A stretch of 11,723 nt of DNA from contig JAEZGJ010000171.1 of assembly GCA_023416965.1 (NCBI GenBank), forward strand, positions 1 to 11,723. The letters run 5' to 3'. The notes under the pieces are model-generated. The model was not told the origin of the DNA. It saw only the letters and a list, made by a program, of their open reading frames with translations, and made no database searches. The DNA comes from Pseudomonadota bacterium (lineage in GTDB: Bacteria > Pseudomonadota > Alphaproteobacteria > Rhizobiales > Phreatobacteraceae). Positions 7,505 to 11,723 of the stretch are shown here, in pieces; the stretch's first letter is position 1, and each line of letters begins with the position of its first letter. Position numbers and translations under genes: made by a program.

Positions 7505-8123
7505 CCGGATCGGCGCCATCGCGCCGCCGACGGAGGACCGCGTCCAGGCGCGGCTGGTGGCGATCGCCGCCGATCACATCCGCCGTTTCGGCCCGGAGCG
7601 GGTGACCGTGGTGGCGGTGGCGCGCGAGGCCGGCATGAGCCACGCCAACGTCTACCGCTTTTTCGCCTCGAAGGCGGGGCTGATCGAGGCCGTTGTCGTC
7701 GCCTGGGCGCGCACGGTGGAGCTCCAGCTCGGCGACATCGCCAATGCTCCCGACCCGGCCGACGACAAGCTGGAGCGGTTCCTCAGCGCCTGGGCGCGGG
7801 CCCAGCGCGACGGGCTCGACCGCGATCCGCCGATCTACGCCACCTTCGCCACCCTCTGGCAGGCGCGCAGGGACACGATCATGGCCCATCGCGCGCGCCT
7901 GCGGGCCTTCCTCGCCTCCATCGTCGACGAGGGACTGGAGCCGGGGCCCTTCCGGGTGAAGGACGAGGAGCGGGCCGTCTCCTTCGTCGCCGACGCGATG
8001 CAGCGCTTCATCCATCCGGTGCTGGTGATGGAGACGCGCGACCTCTCCCGGGCGCAGGTGGAGCAGCGGCTGGCGGTGATGACGCGGACCATCGTCCGCA
8101 CCCTCGTCGCCGGCGGCGTGTGA
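7488..8123 (+). CDS. TetR/AcrR family transcriptional regulator
   Basis: A 211-residue one-component regulator. The N-terminal DNA-binding domain is about residues 16-65. Its helix-turn-helix runs over 39-60 (VTVVAVAREAGMSHANVYRFFA), where the recognition helix SHANVYRFF and the following SKAGLI are typical of TetR proteins. Residues 80-205 form the predicted all-helical ligand-binding and dimer domain; the ligand cannot be told. The start is GTG at 7488, inside the end of the DUF1003 gene, with GAGG 7 nt upstream. The 17-bp overlap suggests translational coupling, so the regulator and the membrane protein are probably made together. Possible targets are its own operon, the carbonic anhydrase gene just downstream, or the mdh promoter region. 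None can be confirmed from the sequence. Confidence 0.9.
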   Translation: MARRPDRIGAIAPPTEDRVQARLVAIAADHIRRFGPERVTVVAVAREAGMSHANVYRFFASKAGLIEAVVVAWARTVELQLGDIANAPDPADDKLERFLSAWARAQRDGLDRDPPIYATFATLWQARRDTIMAHRARLRAFLASIVDEGLEPGPFRVKDEERAVSFVADAMQRFIHPVLVMETRDLSRAQVEQRLAVMTRTIVRTLVAGGV

Positions 8124-8150
8124 CGCCGTCCCTCAGGGTTCACGCGTATT

Positions 8151-8162
8151 TCCCCGCGGGGA
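8151..8162. promoter_or_regulatory. GC palindrome before the carbonic anhydrase gene
   Basis: The 81-bp spacer between the TetR gene and the carbonic anhydrase gene contains the perfect 12-bp palindrome TCCCCGCGGGGA, 42 bp before the ATG. It could be an operator for the adjacent TetR protein or part of a weak hairpin. Arms do not extend beyond 6 bp each, and such palindromes are not rare in DNA of this composition. Confidence 0.25.
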
Positions 8163-8204
8163 CGAACATGGCCACTTCCGCACGGGGCCCAAGGGAGAAC
8201 GCCC

Positions 8205-8918
8205 ATGTGCAGGACGTGTGATTCGCGGCTCGACCGCAGGGCGCTGCTCGGCGCCGCGGGACTGGCGATGGCCACCGGTCTCGCGGGGGCCGGGAGGGCT
8301 CTCGCCGCCAACGGGCCCGGGAGCGGCCTCAATCCCGATCAGGCTCTTCACAGGCTGATGGAGGGCAACCGGCGCTATGTCACCGACGCGCAATCCTGCG
8401 TCGCCGACATGGCGCGGCGGCGCAACGACACCGTCGGCGGCCAGGCCCCCTGGGCCACCCTCGTGAGCTGCGCCGACAGCCGCGTTCCGCCGGAGCTCAT
8501 CTTCGGCGGCCTGACCCTCGGCGAGCTCTTCGTCGTCCGCAATGCGGGCAACACCGTCGACACCGCCGCGATGGGCACGATCGAATACGGCGCGGCGGTC
8601 CTGAAGTCGCCGCTCATCGTGGTGCTCGGCCATTCCGGCTGCGGGGCGGTCGCGGCGGCCTGCGACGTGGTTGCGAAAAACGCGACCTTTCCGGGCGCCA
8701 TCGGGCCGATGATCGAGCCGATCGTTCCGGCGGCGCTGGCGGCGCGCGGCCGCGGAGGCGACTTCGTCGACCATGCGGTGCGGGAGAACGTGCGGCGGAC
8801 GGTGGCGAAGCTGACAGCGGCCGGTCCGATCATCGCCGAGGCGGCGAAGGCCGGGACGGTGAAGATCGTCGGCGCCCGCTACGACCTGACGACCGGTGCG
8901 GTCGACGTCTTCGCGTAA
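8205..8918 (+). CDS. Beta-class carbonic anhydrase with Tat-like signal
   Basis: It interconverts CO2 and bicarbonate. In the 237-residue product, the zinc ligands of beta carbonic anhydrases are all present: C89 and D91 in SCADSRVPPE, H143 and C146 in GHSGCGAV. R93 is available to pair with D91 in the standard way. The N-terminus has a twin-arginine-like signal: DRRALLG at 10-16, a hydrophobic stretch to about 28, and ALA-A at 32-35 as a likely cleavage site, so a periplasmic enzyme is inferred. An extra Cys pair (MCRTC, residues 2 and 5) lies before the arginines. The ATG at 8205 has GGGAG 7 nt upstream. A hairpin follows the stop codon. The Tat consensus lacks the usual Ser/Thr before RR, so export is likely but not certain. 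Confidence 0.93.
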   Translation: MCRTCDSRLDRRALLGAAGLAMATGLAGAGRALAANGPGSGLNPDQALHRLMEGNRRYVTDAQSCVADMARRRNDTVGGQAPWATLVSCADSRVPPELIFGGLTLGELFVVRNAGNTVDTAAMGTIEYGAAVLKSPLIVVLGHSGCGAVAAACDVVAKNATFPGAIGPMIEPIVPAALAARGRGGDFVDHAVRENVRRTVAKLTAAGPIIAEAAKAGTVKIVGARYDLTTGAVDVFA

Positions 8919-8919
8919 G

Positions 8920-8939
8920 TCCGGTCCCTGCGGGCCGGA
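8920..8939 (+). terminator. Hairpin directly after carbonic anhydrase stop
   Basis: Arms TCCGGTCC (8920-8927) and GGGCCGGA (8932-8939) form an 8-bp stem (one G-T pair) with loop CTGC. It begins two bases past the TAA stop. No run of T follows, so it is either a weak intrinsic terminator or an mRNA 3' stabiliser. Stems without a U-tract are common at gene ends in GC-rich alphaproteobacteria. Confidence 0.5.
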
Positions 8940-9010
8940 TGGCCGTCCCAGCGGCACCACAGCGGAACGGCGCCGCACAACGAAGGTTCGTGCCGCAGCT
9001 CCTGGATACA

Positions 9011-9036
9011 GATTACAAAAATTGACACTTGTAATC
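9011..9036. promoter_or_regulatory. AT-rich inverted repeat, candidate operator/promoter of mdh
   Basis: GATTACAA (9011-9018) and TTGTAATC (9029-9036) are perfect inverted 8-bp arms separated by 10 bp, giving arm centres 18 bp apart, a spacing suited to a dimeric regulator. The spacer contains TTGACA (9022-9027), a perfect -35 box for the direction of mdh, but the -10 position 17 bp further (TCGCGA) is poor. This is the most AT-rich spot in the intergenic region. The repeat is seen directly; its role as an operator is inference, and no known regulator site was matched. Confidence 0.5.
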
Positions 9037-9322
9037 ACCCGCTGTCGCGAGTTTCGCCCGAGGGCTGCCCCCCGGTCGCCCCCGGCCCAGGTCGCGCCAG
9101 CCCCTCCGGGAGGCCGGATCACGCCGAGGGATACGGCGCAACGCCTTGTTTTGCCGGGAGAACGGACCCCGGCCGGGCCACGGGCGAGCGGGGATGTGCG
9201 ACTCGCCACAATCAGGTAACTTCAGAGCAAAGCATGGCTTGAAAGACCCGCGAAATTCTGGATTAGAGGGTGAGGCAGGCGGTGATACCGCTCCCGCAAC
9301 ACTTTCAGCGAAAGACCCTTCC

Positions 9323-10288
9323 ATGGCGCGCAAGAAACTCGCGATGATCGGCTCGGGCCAGATCGGCGGCACCCTGGCTCTCCTGGCCGGCCTCAAGGAA
9401 CTCGGCGACATCGTGATGTTCGACATCGCGGAAGGCACCGCGAAGGGCAAGGCGCTCGACATCGCCCAGGCCTCGGCGGTCGAGGGCTTCGACGCCAAGA
9501 TGAGCGGCACCGGCTCCTATGAGGCCATCGAGGGCGCCGACGTCTGCATCGTCACCGCCGGCGTGCCGCGCAAGCCCGGCATGAGCCGCGACGACCTCCT
9601 CGGCATCAACCTCAAGGTGATGGAGCAGGTGGGCGCAGGCATCAAGAAATACGCCCCGAACGCCTTCGTCGTCTGCATCACCAACCCGCTCGATGCCATG
9701 GTCTGGGCGCTGCAGAAGTTCTCGGGCCTGCCGGCCGAGAAGGTGGTCGGCATGGCCGGCGTGCTCGACTCCTCGCGCTTCGAGCTCTTCCTCGCCGAGG
9801 CGACCGGCGTCTCCATCGAGGACATCCATGCCTGGACGCTCGGCGGCCACGGCGACGACATGGTGCCCATGGTGCGCCACTCGACCGTCGGCGGCGTGCC
9901 GCTGACCCAGCTCGTCAAGTCCGGCTGGCTCACCCAGGAGAAGCTGGACGCCATCGTCGAGCGCACCCGGAAGGGCGGCGGCGAGATCGTCGGCCTGCTG
10001 GGCAACGGCTCGGCCTTCTATGCCCCGGCCGCCTCCGCCATCGCCATGGCCGAGAGCTACCTGAAGGACAAGAAGCGCGTTCTGCCGTCGGCGGCCTACC
10101 TGACCGGCCAGTACGGCGTGAAGGACATGTATGTGGGCGTTCCGGTGCTCATCGGCGCCGGCGGTGTTGAGAAGATCGTGGAGTTCGAGCTCGACAAGGG
10201 CGAGCAGGAGATGTTCGCCAAGTCCGTCGCCTCGGTGAAGGGCCTGGTCGACGCCTGCAAGACCATCGCCCCCGAGCTCGCGAAGTAA
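9323..10288 (+). CDS. mdh: Malate dehydrogenase (NAD-dependent, LDH-like)
   Basis: It oxidises malate to oxaloacetate with NAD+ in the TCA cycle. The 321-residue product belongs to the LDH-like malate dehydrogenases (about 320 residues) used by Alphaproteobacteria. The dinucleotide-binding loop GSGQIG is at 10-15, with D34 (MFDI) at the end of strand 2 choosing NAD over NADP. The mobile substrate loop VPRKPGMSRDD (81-91) provides R83 and R89; R83 at this place indicates malate/oxaloacetate specificity. The catalytic pair is D149 (VLDSSRF, with substrate-binding R152) and H176 (GGHGDD). The frame is open from 9146, but only the ATG at 9323 begins with the family's MARKKLAMIG. sucC follows after 107 bp, with a hairpin but no T-run between, so co-transcription is likely. 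Confidence 0.97.
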   Translation: MARKKLAMIGSGQIGGTLALLAGLKELGDIVMFDIAEGTAKGKALDIAQASAVEGFDAKMSGTGSYEAIEGADVCIVTAGVPRKPGMSRDDLLGINLKVMEQVGAGIKKYAPNAFVVCITNPLDAMVWALQKFSGLPAEKVVGMAGVLDSSRFELFLAEATGVSIEDIHAWTLGGHGDDMVPMVRHSTVGGVPLTQLVKSGWLTQEKLDAIVERTRKGGGEIVGLLGNGSAFYAPAASAIAMAESYLKDKKRVLPSAAYLTGQYGVKDMYVGVPVLIGAGGVEKIVEFELDKGEQEMFAKSVASVKGLVDACKTIAPELAK

Positions 10289-10296
10289 GTTCTGCG

Positions 10297-10333
10297 CGTG
10301 GCGTCCAGCAGCCCGGCGGACGCCACGGCGTCC
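10297..10333 (+). promoter_or_regulatory. Overlapping hairpins between mdh and sucC
   Basis: CGTGGCGTCC (10297-10306) pairs perfectly with GGACGCCACG (10318-10327) around an 11-nt loop. The right arm can instead pair with a third copy: GGACGC (10318-10323) with GCGTCC (10328-10333). No T-run follows. Likely roles are mRNA stabilisation or partial termination that adjusts the mdh to sucC ratio. The alternative pairing is real in sequence, but whether it switches is inference. Confidence 0.5.
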
Positions 10334-10395
10334 GTCGCACAAGCAGCCCGAAAAACCTGAGCGAGCGGCGACGGCCGCCTAAAAGAGGGTCTCAG

Positions 10396-11723
<1,328 letters not shown>

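Larger units (their letters stand above)
8919..9322. other. 404-bp gene-free region and mdh leader
   Basis: I find no convincing gene here; frames that cross it lack family features. It holds, in order, a hairpin at the end of the carbonic anhydrase gene, an AT-rich inverted repeat at 9011-9036 that stands out from the GC-rich surroundings, and several short GC dyads, for example GGCGAG/CTCGCC around 9183-9207. Near the end is a weak promoter-like pair, TTGAAA (9239-9244), 16 bp, GATTAG (9261-9266), about 55 bp before mdh. If the upstream AT-rich element is the promoter, the mdh mRNA has a structured leader of nearly 300 nt. The Shine-Dalgarno of mdh is weak (AAAG just upstream). Confidence 0.45.

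Noticed and set aside
8896..9219. A 107-codon plus-strand frame in the carbonic anhydrase-mdh spacer
   Set aside because: It starts inside the carbonic anhydrase gene, shows no recognisable domain or good ribosome site, and covers the AT-rich inverted repeat.
9146..9322. 59-residue N-terminal extension of malate dehydrogenase
   Set aside because: The extension lacks family similarity and coding bias; the family's usual start MARKKLAMIG coincides with the ATG at 9323.

Overview
The window is about 11.7 kb of very GC-rich chromosomal DNA, with strong G/C preference at third codon positions. It looks like the core metabolic locus of an alphaproteobacterium, most likely of the Hyphomicrobiales (Rhizobiales). 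The reasons are the clustering of sdh, zapE, mdh and sucC, the LDH-like malate dehydrogenase, and the style of SdhC and SdhD. The genus cannot be named from the sequence alone.

Left part (1-5362): the tyrosine recombinase gene xerC reads rightward and meets, tail to tail with a 6-bp gap, a leftward run of six tightly spaced genes. In order of transcription these are sdhC, sdhD, sdhA (succinate dehydrogenase membrane anchors and flavoprotein), a 58-residue single-span membrane protein, an FkbM-type methyltransferase, and a 196-residue membrane protein of unknown function. The iron-sulfur subunit gene sdhB, expected directly after sdhA, is not in the window.

Centre (5363-8918): a 200-bp spacer separates sdhC from the divergent zapE (AFG1-like AAA+ ATPase). 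Behind zapE lie a DUF1003 membrane protein, a TetR-type regulator that overlaps it by 17 bp from a GTG start, and a beta-class carbonic anhydrase with a twin-arginine-like export signal.

Right part (8919-11723): a 404-bp gene-free stretch holds a hairpin just after the carbonic anhydrase gene and an AT-rich inverted repeat that looks like an operator or promoter. It leads into mdh and then sucC, which look like the start of the usual mdh-sucCD operon. sucC runs off the window. It is still open about 45 codons past the normal end of the protein, in a Lys/Ala/Pro-rich tail.

Together SdhCDA, Mdh and SucC catalyse consecutive or adjacent TCA-cycle steps (succinyl-CoA to succinate, succinate to fumarate, malate to oxaloacetate). 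No complete novel system is evident. The points most worth a second look are the SucC tail, the small membrane protein translationally coupled to sdhA together with the missing sdhB, and the inverted repeat before mdh.
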